A stretch of 9,287 nucleotides of DNA from DATKMS01 sp041497995 (GTDB lineage: Bacteria > Desulfobacterota > Binatia > HRBIN30): assembly GCA_041497995.1 (NCBI GenBank), contig JBGQHM010000273.1, forward strand, positions 1 to 9,287. Direction: 5' to 3'. The position numbers and the translations under genes were made by a program. Positions 1 through 6,329 of this stretch are shown one piece after another. Under the pieces are notes generated by a model. It ran no database searches. It saw nothing but the letters and a program-made list of their open reading frames with translations, and had not been told where the DNA came from. Each line of letters starts with the position of its first letter. The stretch's first letter is position 1.

Positions 1-1146
1 AGCGCCGATTTCTCGCACGACTCGCTGGAGCGTCTGGCCGAAGACACCTGCGCGCTGGCCCGCGTCACGGCGCCTGATCCGTTCTCCGGCCTCCCTGAGG
101 CGCGCGAGTTGGCGACGACAATCCCGGATCTGGACCTCTACGATCCGGACGTCGAATCACTTACCGCGGAGCGCGCATTGGAGTGGGCGAAGGAAGCGGA
201 GCATGCCGCGCTCAGCGCGGATCCACGGATCACGAACTCGGAGGGCGGCGAGTGCAGCGCCTCGACCAGCCGCGTGCTCTACGCGTCGAGTCTCGGCTTT
301 CGCGGTGAGTATCGCGATTCGGGCGCATCGTTGTCGGTCGTGCCGGTGGCCTCGGAGAACGGGTCGATGCAGCGCGACTACTGGTACTCCGCGCAGCGCA
401 AGCTGGCACGCATGGAAGCCCCAGCGGCCATCGGAAGGAAGGCGGCAGAGCGCGCGCTGCGACGGCTCAATGCCCGCTCCGTCGCGACGTGCGAGGTCCC
501 CGTCATCTTCGATCCGGAGATGGCGGCGGGACTCCTACGGCATCTCGCCGCGGCGGTGTCGGGATACGCTCTGTACAAAGGGACGTCATTTCTGATCGGC
601 AAGCTTGGCGAGCGCATCGCCCCCGCGTTCGTCACCGTCGTCGACGACGGCACGCTGGTCGGAGCCTTGGGCTCGAAGCCGTTCGATGGCGAGGGTCTCG
701 CGACGCGCCGTACGGTCGTCGTCGATCGCGGCGTGCTCACAAGCTACCTCTTCGACGCCTACTCCGCCCGCAAGTTGAAGAGCTGCAGTACCGGCAATGC
801 CGCACGGTCCGTCGGTAGCGCGCCACAAGTAGCGCCAACGAACTTTGTCCTGCAAGCCGGGACGGTCGCACCCGCCGAGATCATCCAGTCGGTGCAGTCC
901 GGTCTGTACGTTACTGAGCTGATCGGCTTCGGGGTGAATCCGGTGACCGGCGACTACTCACGTGGCGCCGTCGGGATGTGGATCGAGAACGGAGAGCTCG
1001 CGTACCCGGTCGAAGAGATCACCATCGCCGGAAACCTGATGGCCATGTACAAGAACATTGACGTGATCGGCAACGACCTCGATCTGCGGCACGCAGTCGC
1101 GGCCCCGACGATCAAGATCGCCCGCATGACCGTCGCTGGAAATTGA
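1..1146 (+). CDS. pmbA: TldE/PmbA-family protein (metalloprotease-related subunit), 5' end missing
   Basis: The reading frame is open from base 1, so the gene starts upstream of the window. An in-frame TTG at 109 is only an internal codon, because TldE-like sequence continues before it. The 381 codons present are roughly 60-70 short of the usual ~440-450 residues. Family landmarks in order are an 'LDLYDPDV' segment near codons 41-48, 'GTSFLIGKLGE' near 193-203, a 'TGN' at 264-266, 'GVNPVTGDYS' at 311-320, and a C-terminal end in 'TVAGN'. The HExxxH zinc motif of TldD does not occur in the visible part. This supports the PmbA/TldE member rather than TldD. In characterised systems TldD and TldE form a heterodimeric protease that trims peptides such as microcin B17 precursor and degrades CcdA. 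TldD supplies the zinc site. A tldD gene is plausible upstream but cannot be seen. Family assignment is firm; the substrate is unknown. Confidence 0.93.
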   Translation, partial: SADFSHDSLERLAEDTCALARVTAPDPFSGLPEARELATTIPDLDLYDPDVESLTAERALEWAKEAEHAALSADPRITNSEGGECSASTSRVLYASSLGFRGEYRDSGASLSVVPVASENGSMQRDYWYSAQRKLARMEAPAAIGRKAAERALRRLNARSVATCEVPVIFDPEMAAGLLRHLAAAVSGYALYKGTSFLIGKLGERIAPAFVTVVDDGTLVGALGSKPFDGEGLATRRTVVVDRGVLTSYLFDAYSARKLKSCSTGNAARSVGSAPQVAPTNFVLQAGTVAPAEIIQSVQSGLYVTELIGFGVNPVTGDYSRGAVGMWIENGELAYPVEEITIAGNLMAMYKNIDVIGNDLDLRHAVAAPTIKIARMTVAGN

Positions 1147-1149
1147 TGA

Positions 1150-1182
1150 TTGGTTCATCGAGCCATCGGTTCATTGGACCAA
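1150..1182 (+). repeat. Short direct repeat and imperfect stem in the pmbA-rlpA gap
   Basis: The 65-nt gap between pmbA and rlpA holds a direct repeat, GGTTCATCG (1152-1160) and GGTTCATTG (1168-1176), with a 16-bp period. The same stretch can fold as TTGGTTCA (1150-1157) against TGGACCAA (1175-1182), 8 bp with one G-U pair and a 17-nt loop. No T-run follows, so it is not a convincing intrinsic terminator. It overlaps the candidate -35 box of rlpA, so a role as an operator is possible but unproven. Confidence 0.3.
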
Positions 1183-1203
1183 CGAATCACTTCTCCGTAT
1201 AAT
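1174..1203 (+). promoter_or_regulatory. Candidate sigma-70-type promoter of rlpA, possibly leaderless
   Basis: A perfect TATAAT lies at 1198-1203, with TTGGAC at 1174-1179 as a weak -35 and an 18-nt spacer. A start site about 7 nt after the -10 box would fall at 1209-1211, directly before the rlpA ATG at 1212. No Shine-Dalgarno-like sequence precedes that ATG. The in-frame stop TAA at 1200-1202 lies within the -10 box, so the gene cannot start further upstream. Confidence 0.55.
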
Positions 1204-1211
1204 CCACGCCT

Positions 1212-1865
1212 ATGTGGCGTGGGGTGGTCTGCTGTGTGGTAGCTGCAACTGGGTTGTCTGGTTGCGGGTTCCTTTTTGGAAGATCCACACCTCCGGTTGA
1301 GCCGCATTCAACTGCCGTACAGGTGGGCACCGCCTCATGGTACGGTCCGGGATTCCATGGCAACCGCACCTCTAGCGGCGAGGTGTATGACCAGTACGAC
1401 CTGACCGCAGCGCATCAGACGTTACCGCTCGGAACCCGCGTCGCCGTAACCAATCTGCAGAATGGGCGCGCGGTAGAGGTGCGCATCAACGACCGCGGCC
1501 CGTTTGCGAAGGACCGCTCCATCGACCTTTCGTACGCCGCGGCACGCAGCATTGACATGATCGGCCCAGGTACCGCGCTGGTGCGCATCGAGGTCCTCGG
1601 CGCCGAGCCACCGCAGTTGGCCTCCACCGCCTATACGGTCCAGGTCGGCGCATTCGCCGATCACGGCAACGCCCTGCGGCTCAAAGGAACTTTGGACAAG
1701 CACTTCGATGGGGTCTACGTCGCGACCCAGAACGGCCAGTCGGGCCAGTACTATCGGGTACGCGTCGGTCGCTTCAAGCAACACGATCAGGCAGTGGCGT
1801 TTGCGCGTTCGGTCACTCCGCTCGGGCTCTCTGCCATCATCGTGGAAGATGGCGTCAAACCCTGA
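1212..1865 (+). CDS. rlpA: RlpA-like septal lipoprotein with lytic transglycosylase fold and SPOR domain
   Basis: This is a predicted lipoprotein of 217 residues. A short hydrophobic signal (residues 1-17) ends in a lipobox LSGC with Cys18. Residues 36-130 form the RlpA double-psi beta-barrel, with 'GTASWYGPGFHG', 'TSSGEVYD', 'AAHQTLPLGT' and 'INDRGPF'. Glu57 and Asp94 match the catalytic Glu120 and Asp157 of Pseudomonas aeruginosa RlpA, with the same 37-residue spacing. Residues 140-213 are a SPOR domain ('YTVQVGAFAD', 'YYRVRVGRF'), which in other proteins binds glycan strands lacking stem peptides and targets the septum. P. aeruginosa RlpA cleaves such naked glycans during daughter-cell separation. 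Having both catalytic residues suggests an active enzyme, unlike E. coli RlpA, for which no such activity has been reported. The linker between lipobox and barrel is short. The ATG at 1212 is the only workable start, because an in-frame stop lies 10 nt before it. The next gene follows after 15 nt. Confidence 0.95.
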   Translation: MWRGVVCCVVAATGLSGCGFLFGRSTPPVEPHSTAVQVGTASWYGPGFHGNRTSSGEVYDQYDLTAAHQTLPLGTRVAVTNLQNGRAVEVRINDRGPFAKDRSIDLSYAAARSIDMIGPGTALVRIEVLGAEPPQLASTAYTVQVGAFADHGNALRLKGTLDKHFDGVYVATQNGQSGQYYRVRVGRFKQHDQAVAFARSVTPLGLSAIIVEDGVKP

Positions 1866-1880
1866 GGCGGCGCTGCGCAC

Positions 1881-2501
1881 GTGAGCGCGCGTCGCTATCA
1901 GCCCGTCATCGAGGGGCTGGCGCTGCTGGCGGTCACCTTCCCCCTCGCAGTTGGGCTGCACCTCTCGACGTTGTGGTTCGTCGTCCCGCTGGCGGTCATC
2001 ACGCTCACCAAGCGCCCGTACCCTGAGTATGGACTCAGTCTGGAACGGCCCGGCGGCGGCGGGTTTCATGCAGTCGTTGTCGCCGTGGTCTTCGTTCCCT
2101 ACGTGATCGGCCATTGCGTGCTGGCACATTGGTGGGAGGGCGCGACGTTTCACTTCCACCTCCCATCGGATCTGCCCCGGACTGCGCTGGATCAGGTCTT
2201 GTTGATTGCCTTGCCCGAGGAGTTCTTCTTCCGCGGCTACTTGCAAACCCAGTTCGACCGAGTGTGGGGTCGCCCGCATCGGTTCGCCGGGGCGGATTGG
2301 GGCATCGGGCTCCCTGTGGCGGCTGCGCTCTTCGCCGCGTGTCATGTCCTCTTTGGTGGCCCCGCGCGTTTAATTGTGTTCTTCCCCGGCCTACTCTACG
2401 GCTGGTTGCGGGTACGGACAGGAACGATCGCTGTGCCGACGTTGTATCACGCATTCAGCAACCTCCTCATGCAGACGATGCTGGTCAGCCTGTCGGCCTG
2501 A
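1881..2501 (+). CDS. CPBP-family (CAAX/Abi type) intramembrane glutamic protease
   Basis: This is a 206-residue multi-pass membrane protein. Hydrophobic stretches lie near residues 10-43, 62-83, 103-117, 142-158, 163-176 and 183-204. The family signature is complete: 'PEEFFFRG' supplies Glu113, Glu114 and Arg118, 'FAACH' supplies His155, and 'HAFSN' supplies His190 and Asn194. These are the catalytic and metal/water-coordinating positions of Rce1-like CPBP proteases. The start is GTG at 1881, with GAGGCGG at 1864-1870 as a plausible ribosome site overlapping the rlpA stop codon. The gene is probably co-transcribed with rlpA. Family members process prenylated proteins, bacteriocins or sorting-signal proteins. 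The myxosortases of deltaproteobacteria belong to the same superfamily and have a similar 'PEEFFFRGYLQ' style. The substrate cannot be read from this window, so no gene symbol is given. Confidence 0.9.
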   Translation: MSARRYQPVIEGLALLAVTFPLAVGLHLSTLWFVVPLAVITLTKRPYPEYGLSLERPGGGGFHAVVVAVVFVPYVIGHCVLAHWWEGATFHFHLPSDLPRTALDQVLLIALPEEFFFRGYLQTQFDRVWGRPHRFAGADWGIGLPVAAALFAACHVLFGGPARLIVFFPGLLYGWLRVRTGTIAVPTLYHAFSNLLMQTMLVSLSA

Positions 2502-2517
2502 CTCCCGTCACCAAAGT

Positions 2518-2530
2518 AACGCGACGCGTT
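2518..2530. repeat. 13-bp palindrome upstream of the pilT promoter
   Basis: AACGCG-A-CGCGTT is a perfect dyad. It is followed at once by a second small dyad, GTTC-CGC-GAAC (2528-2538). The first is centred about 107 nt before the transcription start predicted from the sigma-54 match. This is within the range where bacterial enhancer-binding proteins usually bind. Binding-site identity is inference, and short dyads arise by chance in GC-rich DNA. Confidence 0.35.
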
Positions 2531-2604
2531 CCGCGAACCTCCGAGCGAGGGGCTCTCCTTTGTCAGACACCAGCGGGCGCACCGCGGTCGCCTAGATCGG
2601 CAAG

Positions 2605-2620
2605 TGGCGTGCGTCTTGCT
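2605..2620 (+). promoter_or_regulatory. Candidate sigma-54 (-24/-12) promoter of pilT-pilU
   Basis: TGGCGTG-CGTC-TTGCT matches the consensus TGGCACG-N4-TTGCW with exact spacing. The invariant GG (2606-2607) and GC (2618-2619) are present, and only the A and C of TGGCACG differ. Placing C2619 at -12 predicts a start near 2631. That gives a 15-nt leader which contains the ribosome binding site and nothing else. Pilus genes under PilS/PilR-like sigma-54 control are well known, although pilA is the usual target. Confidence 0.6.
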
Positions 2621-2633
2621 GTATTCAGCAGCA

Positions 2634-2640
2634 GGGGAGG
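2634..2640 (+). promoter_or_regulatory. Strong ribosome binding site of pilT
   Basis: GGGGAGG lies 5 nt before the ATG at 2646. It is the strongest Shine-Dalgarno match in the window and fixes the pilT start. Confidence 0.8.
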
Positions 2641-2645
2641 TCTAG

Positions 2646-3752
2646 ATGGATATCACTCAGCTGCTGACGTTTGCACATCGCGAAGGAGCTTCCGACGTCC
2701 ACCTGTCCGCTGGGGAGCCGCCAATGGTGCGTATCCACGGCGACATGAAGAAGATTGAGCACCCAGTGCTGAGCGCGGAACAGGTGCACACGATGGTGTT
2801 CGACATCATGGGTGACGCCGTGCGCAAGACATTTCAGGAAACCAACGACGTCGACTTCTCGTTCGAGTTGGGCAACATCGCCCGGTTCCGGGTCAACGTG
2901 TTTCGGACCCGCCGCGGCGACGGTGCGGTCTTTCGAACGATTCCCACGCAGGTCATGACCCTCGAAGAGCTCGGGCTGCCGCCGATCATGAAAGAGCTGT
3001 GCGAAAAGGAGAAGGGCTTGGTCCTTGTGACCGGACCCACCGGCTCGGGCAAGTCGACGACGCTCGCGGCGATGATCGACCACATCAACGAGACGTTTGA
3101 GGGCCACATCCTCACCATCGAAGATCCGATCGAATTCGTGCATTCTTCAAAGAAGTGCCTGGTCAACCAGCGCGAAGTCGGCCGCGACACGGCGTCGTTT
3201 AACTCCGCTCTGCGTGGCGCTCTGCGCGAGGATCCCGACGTCATCCTCGTCGGCGAAATGCGCGACCTGGAGACGATCTCGCTGGCGCTGACGGCGGCGG
3301 AGACGGGGCATTTGGTGTTCGGAACGCTGCACACTTCCAGCGCACCGAAGACCGTCGACCGCGTCATCGACGTTTTCCCCGCGGCACAGCAGGGACAGAT
3401 TCGGACGATGTTCGCCGAATCGATCCAAGCCGTGCTCACCCAGTCACTGTTGCGCAAGCGGGCTGGCGGTCGCATCGCGGCGTTGGAGATCCTGATCGGC
3501 ACCCCCGCGGTGCGCAACCTGATCCGTGAGAACAAGATCCACCAGATCCCGTCCAGCATGCAGACCGGCCAGGCCGTGGGCATGTGTACGCTCGACATGG
3601 CACTTCTCGAACTGGTCAACAAAGGCTTGGTGACGCGCGAGGAAGCGCAGTCGCGGACGCTGACGCCGAACCTCTTTGGTCCCGTGATCGCGGCAACGGA
3701 CGCCAAACCCGGACAGCCGCGTTTCCAGCGGCCGATGGCGGGGCGCGCGTAG
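2646..3752 (+). CDS. pilT: PilT, type IV pilus retraction ATPase
   Basis: This is a 368-residue hexameric secretion-type ATPase that powers pilus depolymerisation at the inner membrane. The N-terminal PAS-like domain (about 1-110) contains 'GASDVHLSAGEPP'. The motor domain shows Walker A GPTGSGKST (130-138), the Asp box 'ILTIEDPIEF' (155-164), Walker B 'DPDVILVGEMRD' with Glu204, and the His box 'AAETGHLVFGTLH' with His222 and His229. The retraction-specific C-terminal motif is present as 'AVRNLIRE' (288-295), close to the canonical AIRNLIRE, which separates PilT from PilB/GspE assembly ATPases. It is about 20 residues longer than typical PilT, through a proline- and basic-rich tail that looks unstructured. 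It is preceded by a candidate sigma-54 promoter and followed 23 nt later by pilU, so the two are probably one transcript. Confidence 0.96.
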   Translation: MDITQLLTFAHREGASDVHLSAGEPPMVRIHGDMKKIEHPVLSAEQVHTMVFDIMGDAVRKTFQETNDVDFSFELGNIARFRVNVFRTRRGDGAVFRTIPTQVMTLEELGLPPIMKELCEKEKGLVLVTGPTGSGKSTTLAAMIDHINETFEGHILTIEDPIEFVHSSKKCLVNQREVGRDTASFNSALRGALREDPDVILVGEMRDLETISLALTAAETGHLVFGTLHTSSAPKTVDRVIDVFPAAQQGQIRTMFAESIQAVLTQSLLRKRAGGRIAALEILIGTPAVRNLIRENKIHQIPSSMQTGQAVGMCTLDMALLELVNKGLVTREEAQSRTLTPNLFGPVIAATDAKPGQPRFQRPMAGRA

Positions 3753-3775
3753 TGCCGAGCGGCGGAGCGTAGCAA

Positions 3776-4936
3776 ATGGACATGCGGTCGCTCTTGGCGG
3801 AGATGGTGGAGCGCGGCGCGTCCGACCTGTACCTCACCGTCGACAGTCCACCTATGCTGCGCATCGAGGGTGTCACGCAGCCCTTGGGCAGCGAAGTGGT
3901 GGGGCCAAAGGAGGTCGAGCTCCTGGCGAATTCGCTCATGAGCGAGCGCCAGCGCGCCGCCTTCGACGACAAGCTCGAGATGAACTTGGCAATCGCGTCG
4001 GAGCGTCTCGGGCGATTCCGTGTCAACGTCTTTCGGCAGCGTGGCGCGGCCAGTGTGGTCATTCGACAGATCAAAACGCAGATCCCAACACTCGATGAGC
4101 TGCAACTGCCGGCCATCCTGAAAACGATCGCGATGAGTCGCCGCGGCATGGTGCTGGTCACCGGCGCAACGGGCTCAGGCAAGTCAACGACGCAGGCAGC
4201 GATGCTCGACTACCGCAACGAGACGACGCCCGGCCACATTCTCACCGTCGAGGATCCGATCGAGTTCGTCCACACTCACAAGAAGTGCATCGTCAACCAG
4301 CGCGAGGTCGGTTTCGACACGATCTCCTTCAACGAAGCGTTACGGAACACGCTGCGGCAGGCGCCGGACGTGATCCTGATCGGTGAGGTTCGCGATCTCG
4401 AAACGATGGAGGCGGCGATCACGTTCGCCGAAACCGGCCACCTCTGCTTGGCGACGCTGCACTCGAACAACGCCAACCAGGCGATCGAACGAGTGATGAA
4501 CTTCTTTCCCGTTGCCCGTCACGCCGAGATCTTCCTACAACTCTCTCTCAACCTCCGCGCCATCATCTCCCAGCGGCTGGTGCCAGGCATCGACGGCAAG
4601 CGCGTCGCCGCACTCGAGGTTCTGGTCGACACGCCGTGGGTGAAGGACCTCATCAAGAAAGGCGAGGCGGACACGCTGAAAGAAGCGATGGAGAAGAGCA
4701 CGCAGGAAGGTGGACAAACCTTCGATCAGGCGATCTTCGCACTCTACGCCGAAGGACGGATCTCGGAGGAGCAGGCGCTGGCGAACGCGGACAGCGCCAA
4801 CAACCTGCGCATTCGCATCAAGAACTTCGAGATCGCCGGCAAAGCGGGGCGGCACCAGCGGATGGCCGCGGCGTTGGGGGGAGAGGACTTCCGCATTGAG
4901 GGCGTCACGCCCACTCCGCACCACCGACGCATGTAG
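3776..4936 (+). CDS. pilU: PilU-type, PilT-dependent retraction ATPase
   Basis: This 386-residue paralogue of the preceding PilT has Walker A GATGSGKST (130-138), Asp box 'ILTVEDPIEF' (155-164), Walker B 'APDVILIGEVRD' with Glu204, and His box 'FAETGHLCLATLH' with His222 and His229. PilU hallmarks are 'KLEMNLAIA' near residue 70, 'LDYRNE' (144-149), 'SNNANQAIERVMNFFP' (230-245), and the C-terminal stretch from 'KDLIKKGE' to 'ANADSANNLRIRIK' (290-349). In Pseudomonas and Vibrio, PilU adds force to PilT-driven retraction but cannot replace it. The PilT-style AIRNLIRE motif is altered here to 'PWVKDLIKKGE', as expected. GGAG at 3764-3767 lies 8 nt before the ATG. The stop is only 8 nt from the stop of the convergent cutA, and no terminator is visible between them. 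Confidence 0.94.
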   Translation: MDMRSLLAEMVERGASDLYLTVDSPPMLRIEGVTQPLGSEVVGPKEVELLANSLMSERQRAAFDDKLEMNLAIASERLGRFRVNVFRQRGAASVVIRQIKTQIPTLDELQLPAILKTIAMSRRGMVLVTGATGSGKSTTQAAMLDYRNETTPGHILTVEDPIEFVHTHKKCIVNQREVGFDTISFNEALRNTLRQAPDVILIGEVRDLETMEAAITFAETGHLCLATLHSNNANQAIERVMNFFPVARHAEIFLQLSLNLRAIISQRLVPGIDGKRVAALEVLVDTPWVKDLIKKGEADTLKEAMEKSTQEGGQTFDQAIFALYAEGRISEEQALANADSANNLRIRIKNFEIAGKAGRHQRMAAALGGEDFRIEGVTPTPHHRRM

Positions 4937-4944
4937 TGGCGCGA

Positions 4945-5280
4945 TCACCCCGTCGGTGCACGCGTCGCACCCTGCAACCAATCCAGATACGCCTGAGACC
5001 CCGACGTGATCGGCAGAGCGATGATCTCGGGGGTTTGATACGAGTGCAGCGCCTTGACTCGCACTTCGAGATCGCCGACCAATGCGGCACGGGTCTTCAT
5101 GACGAGGAGCAGTTCTTGGTCATGCTGCACCTGATCGTCCCAGCGGTAGATCGACTCGATGGGACCGACGATGTTGACGCACGCCGCCAGCTGGTCGCCG
5201 ACCACCGCGGTCGCGATACGCTCCCCCTCATCGCGGGAGCCGACCGTCACCAGCACGACAACACATTCGATCGTGTCCAT
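4945..5280 (-). CDS. cutA: CutA1-family divalent-ion tolerance protein
   Basis: This is a small trimeric protein of 111 residues, the usual CutA1 length. Conserved stretches are 'LAACVNIVGPIESIYRW' (31-47), 'ELLLVMKT' (56-63), 'LHSYQTPEIIALPI' (78-91) and 'YLDWL' (98-102). E. coli cutA was named for copper tolerance, but the biochemical role of the family is unsettled. The open frame extends upstream to 5394, yet the family begins at the ATG at 5280 ('MDTIECVVVLVT'). That ATG has GAGG just before it, overlapping the TGA of the upstream gene, so the shorter start is preferred. It is the last gene of the minus-strand run, 5 nt after the HAD gene. Near its 3' end a GGTGC/GCACC stem (4955-4959 and 4967-4971) lacks a T-run. 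Confidence 0.93.
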   Translation of the reverse strand: MDTIECVVVLVTVGSRDEGERIATAVVGDQLAACVNIVGPIESIYRWDDQVQHDQELLLVMKTRAALVGDLEVRVKALHSYQTPEIIALPITSGSQAYLDWLQGATRAPTG

Positions 5281-5285
5281 CCGCC

Positions 5286-6329
5286 TCACCGCGCGCCGCG
5301 CCACTCGGCGACCAATGTCTGGTAGTTGATCGTGGCCTGGCCGGTGGGCTGCGGCTCCCGCTCGCGCCGCAGCCAGCGCAGCAGTCGCTGCCACAGGGAG
5401 AGCCGGACGACGGCCGTGCGACGGCGCGGCAGCAGGCCGCGCGCATGCAGGTATTCGCGTGCGGCAATCGTGCTTGCCTGCGTGAGATGGCCGCGTCGCT
5501 CGATGTCCGCCAACGAGTTGGCGAGGCGCTCAGGCGTGTACCCGGACGTCTCGATCAGATTGTTGGCTACCTGCGCCACCGCCGGCAGGGTCAGGTGGCC
5601 ATCTTGGTACAAGCACACCGCCGTCTGGAAGTAGTTGTAGGTCGGTACCAGCCGCGATCCAAAGAGCCTGAAGTGCGCCGGTGGTGTCCGCCGTTCGAGG
5701 TTGATGTAGATTCGTGTCACCACATCTTCGTGACGCGCGGCAGCCGCCAGATCCTTCGCCTGCGCGATGAGCTTCGGGTCGACGCCAATCGTCTCCAGCA
5801 CGTCGTCGAGCTCGTCCGCCGCGAGGCGGTTCGCCAACACGTCGGCGTAGAGCGAGTAGATGATCGGATCCGATTCCCAATCGTCGCCGAACAGGATCTC
5901 TGTCGACTCCGGCGACATCTCAGCGCGGCTCTTCAAGAGCTCGGTCAGCTTGTAGCCGACTTGTTCGCGCAGATGGCGGAACTTGCCGCGCACCAGATTG
6001 TGCAGCTGGTTCTTGAATACGATGCCGTCGTACTCGATGCCGTCGAGCGCCAGTTTCTCCTTGATGGCTTTGGCGATCTGCGGCGGGCTGGCGGAAATGA
6101 AGTAGACTCGGACCTCGCGCCCCGCCGTGGTCGCCACGTCGCGCAATGCGCGGATCAAGGGGACAACCCCTGGCACAGCGACTTTGTCTTCGGGTTTCTC
6201 GAACGGGATGCGCACCAGCTCGCGCAGCGACTCGAACTCGCTCTTGAGATACGTCTTGTCCAAGTCCCAGCGGAAGATGACCACCCGCGAGGGCTCGGGA
6301 CCCTGGCGTTTTGCGCGGCGCCGCACCAT
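5286..6329 (-). CDS. App1/DUF2183-like HAD phosphatase-family protein of unknown substrate
   Basis: This is a 347-residue soluble protein with no signal peptide. HAD landmarks are motif I 'DLDKT' (Asp22, Asp24, Thr26), motif II 'FISASPPQ' (Ser79, Ser81), candidate motif III lysines in 'IVFKNQLHNLVRGKFRH' (103-119), and motif IV 'GDDWESDPIIY' (148-158, Asp149, Asp150, Asp154). The SxSP and GDxxxxDxxIY pattern resembles the DUF2183/App1 catalytic domain, whose yeast member is a phosphatidate phosphatase. The match is by motif only. About 185 further residues follow, of unrecognised helical type. They include a basic, tryptophan-containing amphipathic stretch (about 308-322, 'LSLWQRLLRWLRRE') that could touch membranes. 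The ATG at 6329 overlaps the plsX stop by one base (TGATG). A GTG at 6332, overlapping by four, would add one residue. Placement between plsX and cutA suggests co-translation with plsX and perhaps a lipid substrate. Confidence 0.75.
   Translation of the reverse strand: MVRRRAKRQGPEPSRVVIFRWDLDKTYLKSEFESLRELVRIPFEKPEDKVAVPGVVPLIRALRDVATTAGREVRVYFISASPPQIAKAIKEKLALDGIEYDGIVFKNQLHNLVRGKFRHLREQVGYKLTELLKSRAEMSPESTEILFGDDWESDPIIYSLYADVLANRLAADELDDVLETIGVDPKLIAQAKDLAAAARHEDVVTRIYINLERRTPPAHFRLFGSRLVPTYNYFQTAVCLYQDGHLTLPAVAQVANNLIETSGYTPERLANSLADIERRGHLTQASTIAAREYLHARGLLPRRRTAVVRLSLWQRLLRWLRREREPQPTGQATINYQTLVAEWRGAR

Noticed and set aside
109..1146. TTG at 109 as the start of the PmbA-like gene
   Set aside because: The frame is open to base 1 and the upstream codons fit the family, so the true start is outside the window.
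1422..2345. A 307-codon minus-strand open frame over rlpA and the CPBP gene
   Set aside because: It is the complement of well-supported coding sequence, with an Arg/Asp-rich composition and no recognisable domain.
2543..2555. A GAGC/GCTC stem after the CPBP gene as an intrinsic terminator
   Set aside because: It has only 4 bp and no proper T-run.
2834..4105. A 423-codon open frame on the minus strand across the pilT-pilU junction
   Set aside because: It is antisense to two clear genes, has low-complexity Ser/Arg-rich composition and shows no family motif. It looks like a GC-rich codon-bias artefact.
4955..4971. A GGTGC/GCACC stem near the end of cutA as a terminator
   Set aside because: It is a 5-bp stem within coding sequence, with no T-run on either strand.
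5281..5394. An N-terminal extension of CutA up to 5394
   Set aside because: It adds Ala/Arg-rich residues unlike the family and overlaps the HAD coding region. The ATG at 5280 has a ribosome site and gives the standard length.
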